In this document: positions 36,301 to 51,300 of the stretch, piece after piece | How the letters are laid out: every line of letters begins with the position of its first letter | Numbering within the stretch: the first letter of the stretch is position 1 | Source of the DNA: Stichopus chloronotus | Lineage: Eukaryota > Echinodermata > Holothuroidea > Aspidochirotida > Stichopodidae | Direction: 5' to 3' | Length of the DNA: 64,000 nucleotides | NCBI GenBank assembly: GCA_021234535.1 | Contig: CM037840.1 | Span: 13,719,415-13,783,414, forward strand | Translations under genes and position numbers: made by a program | Notes under the pieces: model-generated | Seen by the model: only the letters and a program-made list of their open reading frames with translations | What the model was told of the DNA's origin: nothing | Database searches by the model: none

Positions 36301-39300
36301 AATTCCCAGCAAGAGACCTGATATTAAGAGAACTCAACTCTAGAAATTCAACTTTCTGCAGCGGATAGAATTCAATTAATTATGACCAATTTTCGCGGTG
36401 CAGAACACGCACGATACGTCAGTGTTCTGAATCGTATTTTAGGTGCGGTCGAATGTCCATAATACGGACCATTATTTTCCACATAGGTCGTCAAATTGTC
36501 ACTGATTCTTGAGGTTATTGTTAGTTTTAGAAACTTCCAGCATCTTTTTTGGTCCTTGAATAATTTAAGGCATATATGCATGTCACTTGTGGGATATTGA
36601 GGAATAGAGAATTATCTGTGAAGAAGCAAAACAGCTAGATTTGTAGTTTCTTCAAAGACGCCGTCAATATAATCATCAAAACAGGAACAATGAATTTGCT
36701 ACAAATTAAACCGAGAGCAATGTGGCACAGTGTGAAACTCTAACCTGTTTTGATGACAGCAGGTTCACACCTGCAACATACAGTAAAAGTTTACACCATC
36801 AGAAATTTATGAAATAGAGACATTTCGTCTTTAAAGACGTCGCAACTTTATTTTTTTTCTCTCTTCTTCCATCAGACTCAGATTCAGATGTGGAAGTAGT
36901 TGCGACGCCAAAAGGTATTCATGAATTTGTTTGTGTCCTTTGTTACAGCACATCTTCTTGGCATCAAGCGAGAATTTCAGATAAACAAGCTCCACACAGA
37001 GCGGGACTTTTCCTCGTGTCGTGTGCTTCATTCAGTGTTGTCAACATTCAACAGACATTAGCTATTTCCTTTGGCTAAAACTGTGGTGTAGCAATAGAGT
37101 TCCTACAAGACTGTAGATACAATAGGCATTTGTCTGAATTGAATTACGGAAAAGTTCAGTCCTTAGTGGCTGCTGATAGGTGCTGTTATTTTAAGAATGT
37201 TCCTTTTATCTATTATTGGGATAAAAGTCATGAGGCTACAAGTACTGAACTGCTATTCTTGAATAGAAATGCTTAATGGTTGGCGTCTCATAGACATAAA
37301 TGGATATGTTGTACAAAGCATTTCTGACATGTACTGAGCATTTCTTTTGCATGTGTGGAACTATTGTAATTCACAAATAAAGCTCTTTTATAGATATGCC
37401 ACCTGTAAGTCTGGATCTGGTGCAACAAGGAAAACCACCATACACTATACCTTATTTCTTTAATGTCTTCATTTTTCTAGCCATAAAATTTTGTATTTAA
37501 GGTCTTGGAGGTAGATGAATGAGATCCAACAATCATGTAAAAATAGCAGATACATTAGTTCCTAAACAGTCAAAACTCATCGTTCTCATTTACATACTAT
37601 GCAGTACCATAGTTCCAAGGAAGGAAAAGTAGTTACAAATTAAGAGTTTGACTAACATTCTGTGCATAGTCTCGGTCAAGTTGTATATGTTGAAACGTGT
37701 CTCTTGCGGAGCTCAGGACTGTGTATAAAATGGTTGAAAGTTTTACTAGAGGCTGTGGCAATCAGATTCGGTAGAAAACATCAAGTTTTATTTGTTTCTT
37801 CACCAAAGGTAAGAGTGAGACATTTAGTTGATTTTTTTTATTGTGTCTTCAGTCAGTTGAGATGAATGTTTGCAAAAATGTCAGCTTCTATCTCAAGTTT
37901 TGCTCATAATCCTTGCAGAACTTCACAAAAATGCATTTAAGTTCTTTTGCAACCACTAGTATCGGTCTGAAAATAACTTCTGATCAATTCTTTCATGATA
38001 GCTAAATCAACCAGCAAGTCCAATGGCTCAGTCGGTAAGAAGACTTCACCGTACATGTCCAAGACTCCCGCCAAGAGGAAAGAAGTGGACGCTCTGTCCT
38101 TCTTTGGATCCTCGCCCGTACAAAGGTCGGACAAGAAGGTCAAAAAAATTCCTTCGAGTAAACAGGTTAGTGTAGTTAAGTAGTGTGGGTGTCAAAACAT
38201 AATGACGTATCTACTCTGCCTGATGTGCAAACCTTTCCAGTCTTCTTCCTTTATGGACACCATGCGACGTTGCGTGACCGACAGACGCCGTGTCTGGGTG
38301 CAGACCTAAAGCCAAAGTTAAAACCACAGGTTAGGGTAGTATCTGTCTCTGACTGCCACGTTAACCGACTTGAAAGTAGCAAACATTTTAACTGATGTTT
38401 CAAACTGCTTTAACAGGTACCCTTTGACTGAAGTATTTAACAGCTCCATGTGTCCAGAGTTTCACTATTCCTAATCTAGTGACTGATAGCTTTTCCGCTG
38501 TCCAGCAGTCTTGATATTCCAAAAGTAATAATGAAATAACATGAGTTTCGGTTGAAACCTGTAGTTTCAACCATCCATTTTCGGATTTTTTTAAATTTTG
38601 CCATTATTTTTGGATGTACTCTAGTGAATATTGACTACATTTACAGTTGTTTTTTAAGGTTAATAAATATTGGTACTAGGTATTTACATTGGGATATCGT
38701 TTTTTTTTTTCTTGTTTGTCGGCATCCAGAAAGTGTCCAAATTCGATTCACCGACGTTAGAAATAGAGGACCACAGTGACGATGACTTTCAGAAAACTTT
38801 GGAGGACCTAGATAAAAAGAAGAGCAAATCAACAAAGGTAAATGATTTAATTTATCAGAAAGTCAGTATTGATTCTATCACTGATTTCAGCATCTTCGTT
38901 TTCTGTTTAGTTCTCTTCTGCAAATTCGCCAAATTGAACTGTACCAGACTGGTGGACTCTGGGCTCATAGACTTAGAAAGATTAAAAGGGGTAAGACCCT
39001 GCATGTGTCTGCCATTCGGGAATTATCAAGCCCTTCTTAGAGAAATCACATGGTTCCTGTGGTCAAGGAAAACCTAGAATATTGTGAAAATGTGGAACAA
39101 ATTTTCAAGGCTGGAAAAGTTTGGACATTCAGTTTTGAAATATTAAAAAGTCCTCAAAAAGTCCTGAAAATTTTCATAAAAGTGACATTGTTTCTTTCTC
39201 ACTGGTAATATTAAATGCGCTCCCACTTGTAATATCAAAATCGATCATTCTCTTCACCTCGTTTTGCTTTGGGTTTTGCTGTTGTAGCTGGAACTTTATG

Positions 39301-42300
39301 TGAGACATCAGGAGGAAGGTCGTGGAAATTCTTTATCAGGTTACTCGGTAAAGGATGGAAAATTCATACGTATTCAGTCCCTAGAAAGTGCAGGAACACT
39401 TCAAGCATAATTGAAGGCTTTTATGCAATGTGCGTGTTTTTGTGTGACAAATTCATGAAAATGGTGGATATTGCTGCCACTTATCTGGTTATGATAGGTG
39501 GGAAGCAACCACGTATAGGTATATTAGGTGATTTGCATAAAGGAACCATGCTGACATAATATTCACCATCTGTTTATTGAAAGGTGTTAACTTTTTGAGT
39601 TAAAAGGTAAAAGCATCTTGGACATATGACAATTATGTTGGTGTAACATTCTGGTTGTATCAATAGAAGGTTAAACTCAACCTTATGCAACTGTTTTTAG
39701 CACAAGTAAATAAAAGAGGCCAAGACTGGAATTCTCTGTCTCCTGCAACGTCGTTCGTAAGATACGTAGTTACCATTCCACTTTGGATAATCGCTGAATA
39801 TGTATTTCATTTGTGGCTGATCATTGCTTTCGCTTGATTAAGTGTAAAACTATTCCCTCACCTGCTAGACTTCATTTGCGAGCAAACTCTCCGAGCAGAT
39901 GCAATCATCCAAAGTCTTGGCCCCAGAGACCCCTGAGGTCACGAAAAACAGGCGGAGCCCTCGCAAGAGGGCCCAAGAGGCGGAGGCTAGCCCCCTGAAG
40001 ACTAAGAATAAGGCAAGGGAGGCCAGTCCGATGGCAAAACCAAAAGTTAAAAAGGTAACAATGAAGCTCACAGAAATCTGTCATGAGAAATTAACAATGA
40101 TACGTTAAGAAGGGCTTGTGTTGAGGACAAAGGTGTTGGTTTGAAAACTATGAACTCTTGGAAAGGAAGGAATCAGGTGGTTCCAGGAAGAGCGTGTATG
40201 GAATTTATTTATTTGACAAAAAAAAAGAAGCTCAGTTTTAGACTTATTTGAATTGAACCATCTGTGGCATCAGTGTCATTTCACACAACATGTGACACTC
40301 GTCACAAGGTAGCCTCCACTGCTTCATCGATGCTTCAACTGTTGTGTAAACACTTTAGGGGCAGGGGAGACATTTTTATGTATAAAACTAAATTTTGCTG
40401 TATGTCAGCTTTACATGGGCTTCTTGATGTTACTTGTAGCTTTGCTGCTCTCTGTAGCCCACTGAAGGTTTCAGCAATAATTGTAGTGAGTTTTGTTGGT
40501 AATTTTAACATTATCTTTAACCCTGTGTACTTACAGGTCATCCGCTGCACGCAGCGCAATCTCAGCCATTGCTGCAGAACTGAGTTGGTAGACCATTTGA
40601 AATTTACACTTTAGGATCTGTTTTTCTTTTAAAGGAGGTTATCAGACACAGTCCTAAGAAAACTACAGAGAGAACAAAAACACCAGAGAAACCAAGAAGA
40701 GATTCATCTACTCCCAAAAAAGGTCACCAGAAGCTTCAAGTGGAAAGACACCCAAAATCGGCCGCTCCGCAAAGCAAAACACCAAAAGAAGCCTCACCAC
40801 CTGACACGGCTGAGAAGAAACGAGGTGGAGCCGCCTACAGGAGCTACCTACAGAGAGAAGGGCCACGTTTCCTTGGATCAAAGGAATTACCTAAGGTGGG
40901 TGTGATGGGAGGGGTTGGGTGTGGAGGTTGGGGTGTGAGAAAGGGATGGGATAAAGGGGGGTCAGAGGCATGTTATTGGGTTACTGGTTATAATGATATG
41001 TATCAGGAAACAGTCATCAAGGACAGTGAAAAGCAATCTCATTGAGTGGATTAGAAATAAAACCAGCAAACTAAATGCAATAAAGTGTTCCACACAAACA
41101 TATCTTTGACATTCAAAACATAAAAAAATGCAGATGTTTTGATGCTTATGATTACAATGCTAGTGAATAAACTCTGGCTGTAATATGTAAAGCCATGATC
41201 GTTGGTATTTGTTGGAAATGATATAGAAATAAGCAAAAAATGACACAAAACACTTTCCTATCCAACTTGAAACAAAAACTTTTAACAAAATATTTTGAGT
41301 ATTTTACAGGTCTTCGTCAGTTGCACTAAACAGAAATACAGAAGTTAGTGTCTAGACCTCATCAAGGTTCATTTGAGCACAAAGCTCGTAAAGGAGAGAT
41401 CTTTGAATCCTATGTTGAGTGTGGATATTAAGCTGTAGGATTGTTTTCAACTCTCGGTTGCTCTTTTCCTCGGGATGTTTTGAAGTCGCCATAAAGTATG
41501 ACAAATTTAAGGTCGAATGCATTGTTATCAAGGAGATTGAAATAAATGAACCACATTTCATGAGTTACAGTTAAACCTCCCAGCTCTCAAAGTAATATTT
41601 TCGGTCGTTGTAAGAAACTCTGAGAGGGGTCCAGATGAGAGCATACTAAGCACCTGGGTTTTTTACAGGTGGTGTTGCCATGGCGAGAATCACTATTAAG
41701 CGAAGGGAGAGATGTCTCAACTATTGTTGATATTATGTTGCATGGTTGCCTGTGGGCGGTCATTGGGGGATCTTGAATGAGTTTTTTAAGAGTGGGGTAG
41801 AGAGGCTAGAATCCCCAGAATTTTTTTATATCTTTCAAAAGGGGAAGGAGGGAGGGTGGTACGTAACAACAACTGATATTCTGTCTGATGGTTTTTGTGT
41901 CAGTATGAAAGTAGGTTGGATCTACATAACAACACAACCCTTTCGAATTTAGAACATAATAAAGGTATCCCCTTTTGAGAGAGAAACCCCTCGTTGAAAA
42001 CAAGTCCTTGACATTATACTTAGCCAAAAAGTTCACTTTGACTGGCGTTAGATTCCCTCAAACTTATTGACTCTGCAAAAATTGTTGGGGATATTAATTT
42101 TGCCACAGTTTGGATCCTACTATTCTTGCTATTGTATGTTAATTTGTCAATTTTGCTTCCTATTGTCCATTATCCTGTCAATCGCTCGAGATGGCCGTGC
42201 CAGTGTTTTCATAAGTCTCGTTCTTTGACGCAGGGCGAGGAAGGTTGCCTGGATGGATTATCGTTTTGTCTGACGGGGGTTCTGGAGTACTTCGACAAAG

Positions 42301-45300
42301 GGGAGCTGAAGACCCACATCGAGTCCTTAGGCGGAGCGGTGCGGACGAACATCAGCAAGAAAACGTCCTATCTTGTGATCGGTAGAGAACCCGGAGAATC
42401 GAAGACACAAAAGGTGAGGGGAAATGTGACACAAAAAGACCCTGAAGTGAGATTCTGTTGACAGGGGAGCATTTGATGTGATGATATGAGTGTGCATATT
42501 TCAGTGAATAATTGCTCAATCTATTTGGAGGGGTGGGGCATTTGGTGGGAGCAGTCAAATGCAGGTGGGATGGGCGCTGCATTTATCATGGCAAACAAGC
42601 TGGCTCATTTTTCTCGTCTTGAGGGTTGCGATGTTTCGATTGCTGTGCTGGCGTTTCATCTTCTTTTGTGATGAAGAGGATGGCGCTCAGGTCTAACTGC
42701 TGTCATTGTCCTCTTCTCCGGTGTCTTGGTCTCTCAGTTGACATAAGTTGGCAGCATCTTGCAAGATTATACTTTGCTTTGTCATTATGTTAAAGATGAA
42801 GTGCTAGTTTTGTAATAGTGTCTGGACCGGGAACCTGAGCGACCTTACCCGGTTCCGAAATTGCTACCTGAATTCAAAGTTTCACTAAAGTGCATTGTAT
42901 GTGTGTCAAAAATGCAGCAGGTGTGCCCTCTTTGTCATGCCCCACATAAGATTTAAAGAAAAATGTTGTGATGTAACTTCACAACAAACTTGCAGCCTAA
43001 CTGCAGTTTTATTTTTGGTTACTCGGGCAAACGACCAACTAGGACTGTGGGTACGCTAGCACCTATTGTTATTACTAATTTGTAGTTCATGTTGCGCTTC
43101 ATCTCCGAGAACTCCCACGTATTTGTTTAGTACGTAAGCACACACTGTCACAGTACCCACCCAAGTTCCACATGCTTTTCTTCCTCTCGAAACAGGCGCA
43201 AGAATTGAAAGTCAAAATGCTGGACGAGGACAGCCTGTATGAGCTGATCAGTTCACGACCAGGAAAGAAGGATATTAAACCAAAGGAGGAGCCGAAATCA
43301 TCCAAAAATCAAGTTAAGAGGGTGAGACTTGTCAACTGCTGCTCTTATAACTATCGACTTAGCATAAAAATGGATAATATTACCATTGTGGCGCCCTCCT
43401 CTTTTACTTCTGATCAGTCTTAGCTGGTCAAACCCATCCAAAAATTTTTGGCCGATTATGATATTTCCTGCATTCTGTTGTAAATGTGTAAAGAGTATTC
43501 AGTATTTTTTTCTCTGAGTAACCAGTAACCTTTATTCATTTGTTGTGTAGTGCCAGTTACTTTGGTATTGCATTGCCAGTAAATGCTGCCAAAAACCATG
43601 CCATAAACCATGCTACAAACCATGTGAAACATGAAAACAATATTTGCTTCTCTCAAATTTTGAAATGTATATGTACGTAATGGATTCTGTCCAGCTTGAA
43701 AAAGGAGATATCACCTTTCTAAAGGGTAGGACAGACTGGCGAAAATGGATTTCTGTCGGTACTTCCCCTGGTGGTTGTTGGCATTGTAGAGAATTCACTC
43801 TGGGAAACGTCTGATATTTGTGTCTGTCACTGATTCCATGAACGATTTCTTTGGCTTTGTCAAGTATCCATAGCTGTAGGTTTGTTGAGGAGTATAAACT
43901 GTGTCAATTCTCCTGTGTTGATGCCCTGAATTTTAATTGGTTAGATGGTTGTAAAGTTGTCTCATCTTTCCCAGCAGGAGGATGTGTCACCAAAACCAAC
44001 CAAAAACATCGGCCTGAGTAAAACCCAGAAAGAAGAGTTTTCTTGGAAACCACAGTTTGCTAACTCACAGAAGTCTGATTCACAAGGGTCGGAGTTGAAC
44101 AGCCAGGAGAGCTTGGGGAGACAGAAACCTGCAGACGGCAAGTCGGTGGGCCAGTCGCAGCCATCGACCCAGATGTGGGTAGACAAATATAAACCCGCCA
44201 ACTCCAAGCAGATAATCGGTCAACAGGGAGACAAGAGCAATGCCAAGAAGCTGACTCGTTGGTTACAAAGGTGGCATGACAATAACTTTGGTGCTAATAA
44301 AGACAAAGGTAACTTGTATTTATTGGCTGTAACAATGAGATGCAGTGAATTGTTGTATGCTCTTTTCAGTCTTGGTGTGGATGAGCTAGTGGTGGTCAGG
44401 TTTTGATTTTCAGAAAATTTTACGTTTCTCCTCTGGACAACCATTTCATCATTTTAACCGTCCACTAGTTGTCTGACGCACTTTTTGTTACAAATGTATA
44501 GAAAATTATAGGCCAAAACTTTGCAGTAGCTGTTTTTCGTTATAGATGAATTTTATTCCAGCTACATACTTCCACTGCACCTTCTACTGCACCTTCTCTA
44601 ACATGACTCTTCTGTGTAGAATGCAATGTCTGCCCGGAGTGTGATGCATGTGTCATTCATTTTTCAGAATATAAACATTTCAGATGTTTGAGAAACAAAA
44701 ATGTTTTTAGTAATTGTGAAATATGATAACATTTGATAAAAAGCTGAGAATAATCTTGAATCAAATGAATAGAAGCTGCATCTAATTCTTACCCCCCCCA
44801 AAAAAAATTGGAAAACCAACTTTTATCTTTTGGTCGCCCATACAGAAATTTAGTTGTCCAAGACATTCAGGCAATTGGGAAAATCAAACCCCGAGCGGTC
44901 GCGACTGTGGCATATTTTTGTAATCGTGTTATGTAAGCATAAAACCATTTGCTGTTTCATACTTTGCCAATTACCAGTTTTGTGTTACCTCAAGTTTTTA
45001 ATCTTGTTGTGACATTATGTTCATACCTTTTGAAATTCTCATGTTCAACTGTCTCATGTTCGAATTCAAAACCTAACATTTTACTTTTATCAGAGTTATG
45101 TCTGGTCTATGTGGTCTTTGTAAGTTTATTTCTAGCAATTACATGTACAATAGTATAGTATAGTATATAACACGTTACAACTGTGATGAAAGTACTAGAA
45201 AAAGAGGAAAGAAAACTCAAGACTTATTGAACATTTCTCCCGCAAGATAATGGAACTGCTTTAACTACCACATGAGTTATATTATGCTAGACAAATAATA

Positions 45301-48300
45301 TTTAATTTAGGAAAAAAAATACATGTGGTTGTATGAAATGTATTGAGAAATTAACTGCTTTAAACTATACTTTAAATGAACTTATATTTCTACTTTCCCT
45401 TAGATTTAGTGTAATGGAATTCCAAGTATTTACCCCACAATATGATATACAAAGCTGTATTTTGTTGTTTTGATGCAATTAAAGATATCCACTTTACCTG
45501 GTATTATTGTTTTTGAGATAGAAAAATAAGTTTGAACATTTCTAGACATTCAGACAAGTACTATATACCTTGCACATGAATACACCTGTTTCATACTTAA
45601 TAAACTGAAATTCAGTGGAAGCTTTCAACTTTTAAAACAAGTCATGTGTATGGGTTGATGGTTTGACATGATATTCTAAGGAGAGCTGATCCTTTGGTCA
45701 GCAAAGTATCCTGTGGCAAAAGGCACCCACAAAAGCACCTAGTATTAATTAGTTAAGCAGACACTCAGAAGTAATCTCTTAACATTACTGTAAAAGTGAG
45801 TAAATTTTAAACCATTTTAAACCTTCAGGTACTTTGAAGTTTTCGTAAAAGTTTGTTCCATTTCTACCAGTCTTCATCAAAAACCTTTTTTTTTTTTGCC
45901 TCCCTCAGCCCGATTCAACAGAGACGATGGCTTTTCATTCAAGGGAGCTCTCTTATCGGGCCCTCCCGGAGTGGGGAAAACCACGACGGCCCAGATAGTA
46001 TGTAAGGTGGGTTGATTTCTGATTTGATCGATTCATGTTTTTCTGCGCTTGTTCTGCTTTGCTTGGAGTACAAAATTCCCCATGAGACGATAGAACCGTA
46101 AGAAAAGATTTCTTTTCCTTTGTTGCACACAAAATACTGAGACTGTTTGCCAACAGAGTAACTTTGATTTTGGTGAAAGTGACTGACAGTGAAGAAGGAC
46201 TCTTGACACCGAAAAAGTTGTTTGTTTCCGTAGAGGATGAGGAGTTATGAAATAGAATTTTCCATCAATTTTCCCCAGTCTCCTCTCAAAGGAGCCGTAG
46301 AAATGTTGGTATTTTTATGTATAAATTGTGAAGGTAGTAACCAGTGAAGAGGATTAAAATTTTATAAAAATTTTGTAAACTTTACTGGTTTTGTGGAGTG
46401 TTTGTGCTAAGGAATTGAACCTGGGAGGCAAAATCCTCTCCACAAAAGATTTTGGAAGGGGTTTTCAAAACCAACGAGAGAGATGTGACTTGGTAAAGAT
46501 TCGATTGCAATTTATTGTGTGTATTTATAGCAATTGTACCTACAACCTCAAGGTGTGGAAAAGTGTGTGGGATTTTCCCCATGTAGGATTTATCTTTGTG
46601 TGGGACTGAGGAGATAATTGTGGGATTCACGCAGTCATGTGTCTTAGCGTGGACACAGTATCGGACACACTTAAATTGAGAGATGAGAATTTGTTCTGGA
46701 ATGCCGTGTTCCTTGATCTAACTTTTGAACGTTCTTGGAATGGTGTCATTGTTGCATTTAAAACTATATTATTGTTTCCCTCTGCCCCTTCCCCTCCCCC
46801 ACACCATTCGATCGCTGTATAAACAGGAAACAATTTTCATGAATATCTTACCCTCATGTGTTCCAACCCACAGAGAGTCGGTCGCACATGTTTTGAGCTT
46901 CCCTAAAATGACACCTCTGTTCCTGATGAAACTTTTTGTTGTTGATTACACGTACATTTCATCACTATGGAAACAACAAACAACTGCTTATGAATACTCA
47001 TATACATTTCACCATCATGCATTCTGTTGGGACAATATTTCCTATACTGTGCTTTCATGTCGCCATTTGCAGCACTTGTATTTTTCAGCCTACACAGTCG
47101 TAATAACTTGTTTTAACATTCATGTTTCTATCAGCTAAAGGTTGAGAACTGTTTGCAGTGTTAAAGTGCTTTAAAGCAAGCATGTATTGAGTTTCTCAAA
47201 ATGACGTTACTGTTACTTATAAAGCTCTTTCATTGTCTTTTCACACTCCCATTTCATCACCATAGCAACTCCTTAAGAATATCTATTAATATTTATTAAT
47301 TTTACTGCCATCTTGTGTTGTGTTAAAACCCACTGGAATTCAGTTTAAATACCTATTTCAAGCTGTCTTGAAAAGATGTCACTGGCTCTAATGATTTCCA
47401 GTTGTTTGAAAACTCTATTTTTGCTCCATTTGCTTTTAAACATTCATTGTCGGACAGCCGTCTTATGTTTCTATCCACAGGAAGTCGGCTATACATACTT
47501 TGAATTAAATGCCAGTGACGCCAGGAACAAGAAGACGCTGCAGGAGTGCGTAGCAGAATATTTGGACAATTCAGTCCTGGGCAATTTCTTCGGTGGCAAG
47601 TCAAGGGTTCAAGACCAGCACAAGCATTGTCTGATTATGGACGAAGTGGACGGCATGTCCGGAAACGAAGACAGAGGCGGAATCCAGGTTCTGTTATCTC
47701 AATACATTACATGTATAAAGATATTGTCAGGCTAGCCTGGGACGTTCTGGTATTATTTTAAGATAATTTCAAGCTTCTCAATTCATTGTCAAGTAATATT
47801 AAACTTCCCCAACATTCTTCTTTGCCTGTAAGCAAAAGATGTTACCTGTTGAGGTGTGAAGAAAATATGTATAAGAAGTCCATTTTTGCAAATTATTGAC
47901 CACAAAGGGCCTGAAACCTTGGAAATGTTACATCTCCTCCAATCGTTTTGCACACAGTACTTATGTGTAGATGTTTCAATCCTTATTTGGATGTTGGGCC
48001 CTGGGCAGCACTTTTTTATGCTCCTCCTGGAATTTGTGGACTCATGAGAAGTAGTTTTCTAAGCTCCTTTTTAAATTACTGTGATTGAAGTGTGCAGTAT
48101 CAGGACAGAGTATTTGGCTCTTGAGGTTTTCAACTCAGTTGTGTGTATTCTTAACTTCAACAACAGAAGAATGTTGGACGCCAGGTGTGCATCCAATTTT
48201 ATTACTGCTAACTCTTTAAGACCCAACAATTCCAGAGAAGGTAACCTACTCAGTTTGCTCAAAGGTATTTCATTCCTCTATTAGGTGATTCCAGTTTAAT

Positions 48301-51300
48301 GTTAGTCACCTCACTAACATCTCTTAAGTCAAGTAGTCCTTACACAGTTAGCTTGCTCAGAACAATGCTTTGATCCCAGGTGTCTAGCTGCCCCCATTTT
48401 CAGAGAAGGTGACGCAAAATTCGAAACAAATGTTTAATTGACATGAATACCTTTACCTTGTTGTCTTGTTAAAAAGGAATGGTGTGCAAACGAACGAAAG
48501 AGGCAGAAGTCAAATACTTCGTCAATCAGATTCATCATTTGTTTGTTGTTTGTCTCTTTAGTCACAACTTAATAGAAATATTGAGATTTAGCGGCATTGC
48601 TGTTCTAGTTGAATTAATACTGTCACTTTCAATGGTCAAGAAAGTGTAAGTTGAAATCAGAGTTGAGCAGAAGCATCAATGTTTGCACTAAGATACAACT
48701 TCTCTTTGGCAATATTTTAGACACGTTTGAAAACAAAAATATGGATACGATGAGACATATGCCACAAGTTCACATGAATTTCTTTGTAACTCTTCACCTG
48801 TTTTCTTGATCCTTTTAGGAATTGATCCAACTGATCAAGGGTTCTCGTGTTCCGGTGATCTGCATCTGCAACGACAGAAGCCATCCAAAGATCAGATCTC
48901 TTTGCAACCATTGTTTTGACCTGCGCTTTCAGAGACCCCGGCTGCCTCAGATCAAAGTACGGCTTTCTTTCTGCCCTCCTGTTACCAAACTGTACCATCA
49001 TGATTCATTGTTGACATGTTAATGTTATGATATAAATAAGTTAGGGGCCTGTTAGCTTGGTCTGTTGTCATGGTAAGCTAATGGTAGAATGGTTCTCAGT
49101 GTTACTATCTCCAAAATGCAGTTACAGAAACAAAGCCTTCATCATGGACGTCTGTAAATTTTGAGAATGATAGTGATCAAACTGGGAGTGCCAATCTGTC
49201 ATTCTCTACTGCCTCAAAATATTCCGAGAAAACAATTATCCCTTAGCTGAAACTTCTGAGTAACAGGTTTCTGTTGTATACTCACCACAGGTAACCATGG
49301 CAACCACTCTCCTCGGTTACCATCTTCATGCCATTTCACAGTGATTTATGTTTCTTTTTATATGTATTATGAAATGTCCTTACACTGAGCGTCGCTTGCA
49401 TGGAAATTTACATTGAAGGTGAAATGAAGTTAAAGTGAACTGCACATCTTTCGTTCAGAATTACATCTGTTGGTAATCTTTCAGGCAGCCATGTTGTCGG
49501 TCGCATTCAAGGAAGGTGTAAAGATTCCGTCGACAATAGTGGACGACATGATAATGGCCTCAAACCAAGATGTCAGACAGGTGAGCCGCAGTACTGTAAA
49601 ACTCTGCATGGCTGTACTCACGTTTTTACCAACTACATAAATGTTTGTAATTGTTTGTGTTTCTACATTTTCACTGACCCTTCTACATGACACTTCTACA
49701 CTGATTCTTCTACACTGACTCTTCTACATGTTCACTGACACTTAAGACAGCATTTTCTGTAAAATGGTTTTTGAAAACTCACTATGAGTTTTAGAATATT
49801 CAGTTCCATTATCTTGAGCACTCGTTTTATTAATTTGTTTTTACTAAATTCAACATTGTACAAATTGTGCAAATTATTTCTGATCTTTCGACATGGTAGT
49901 CTTGTTATATCTGGAAGAAGTTGGTAAAGAAGAATGCAATAGTTGTATTTAATGTAGTCTTAAATCTCTGATTTGAATTACATCTCTGACCAGGAAATTA
50001 CTGAAAAGTTGAAAATTCTCTGAATTCATTTGTGACCCTCTTTAGCGTTCCTCGAACTCACTTCATCCGTTACTTAATTTTTTCTTCTTCTCGTAGATTT
50101 TGCACAACATGAGCATGTGGGCTGCGGGTGAAAGGACGGACAAATCGGAGGAGACGCCAGGGGCCGAGGGAAAGGAAAAAGCCGTCAAGAAAGACTTCAA
50201 GCTGGTATGTATCAAGCTACTGTATGTTCCTAAGAAACGTATCAAGCTCTTTTCCAACATTAATAATCTTGCAAAGTGTTTGATAACTTTTCTTCGAAAC
50301 CTACACCACGTGTAGACCAAAACTGCATCTTAGCTCCAGCTACATGGACACTTCCCTGAAACGAGTGGTCACCTTCCCCTGTGGGATCTTCCTCCTTTTT
50401 TGATTCCTTGTGGTAGGCAGGGGAATCTATGCAGTACTGATGTCGTGTGTGTGTGTGTATGTATGTGTGTATGTGTGTGTGTGACGGTTGCTCCTAAACA
50501 CTCTATCTCAAGAAGGGTAACTCTGAGTAATTTCATTTTTGGCATGTAGGTTGCCTGTATTGAGTAGATGATCCCTATTGTTTTTAGCATCCAAATCTTG
50601 CATATTAATGAGGTTATGGGGTATCTGGTATCTCCAGAGAGATAGTCTGGTATGGGGGGTCATGGGGTCAGATAGACAAGGTGGCATTACTTCATGCATT
50701 GGAATGTTAATGGGTTTATAAAAAAAAAATGAAGGAAATAAAAAACCATCTGTTCTGTCATTTATTTGGTTAATATCAATATCCAGAGGAACAGCTGGTA
50801 GCAGAACGAGGTTTCTTAACAATCAAATTGGAGTGATTTCAATCATATTTCACAATGTGAGAAAGGATGGAGGAAGCAAAAATATTGAGGAGAAATCATA
50901 ACTTAGGGTCAACTTACGAGGACTTTGAGTGTGTTAAAAGCTACTTGTAACAAGGAAGAAATTATCGCAGAGTCGATAAAGGAAAATTTGCAAAAGGCAG
51001 AGTGCCAATTTGAGGCAATCGAAGAGGTTCATGCTGATCTGGCTGGACTGTTGTCTGATGAAGCATTTGAGCAAGCAGAGAGCTGGATGTTGGAATGCCA
51101 AAAGCATTATACTGAGGAGAGGGAGGAAGCATTGAAAAAGTTGAAGGAGGAAATTGAGTTTCAAATTAGCGTTGGAATTACCTAAGGCAGAAATTCCACC
51201 ATATGATGGAGACCTAAGAACATTTTGGTCCTTTATGAAGAATTTTGAGTTAAATACAGTAAAACCCCGTCTATCCGAACACGTCGGGACCAGACGTTGT

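Noticed and set aside
37905..37990. Possible RFC1 exon after the CTTGCAG at 37919
   Set aside because: The following sequence gives no RFC1-like peptide and no usable donor. The exon at 38002 fits phase and family instead.
40530..40620. Possible extra RFC1 exon after CTTACAG near 40537
   Set aside because: No donor follows in a suitable phase, and exons 6 and 7 already join in phase 0.
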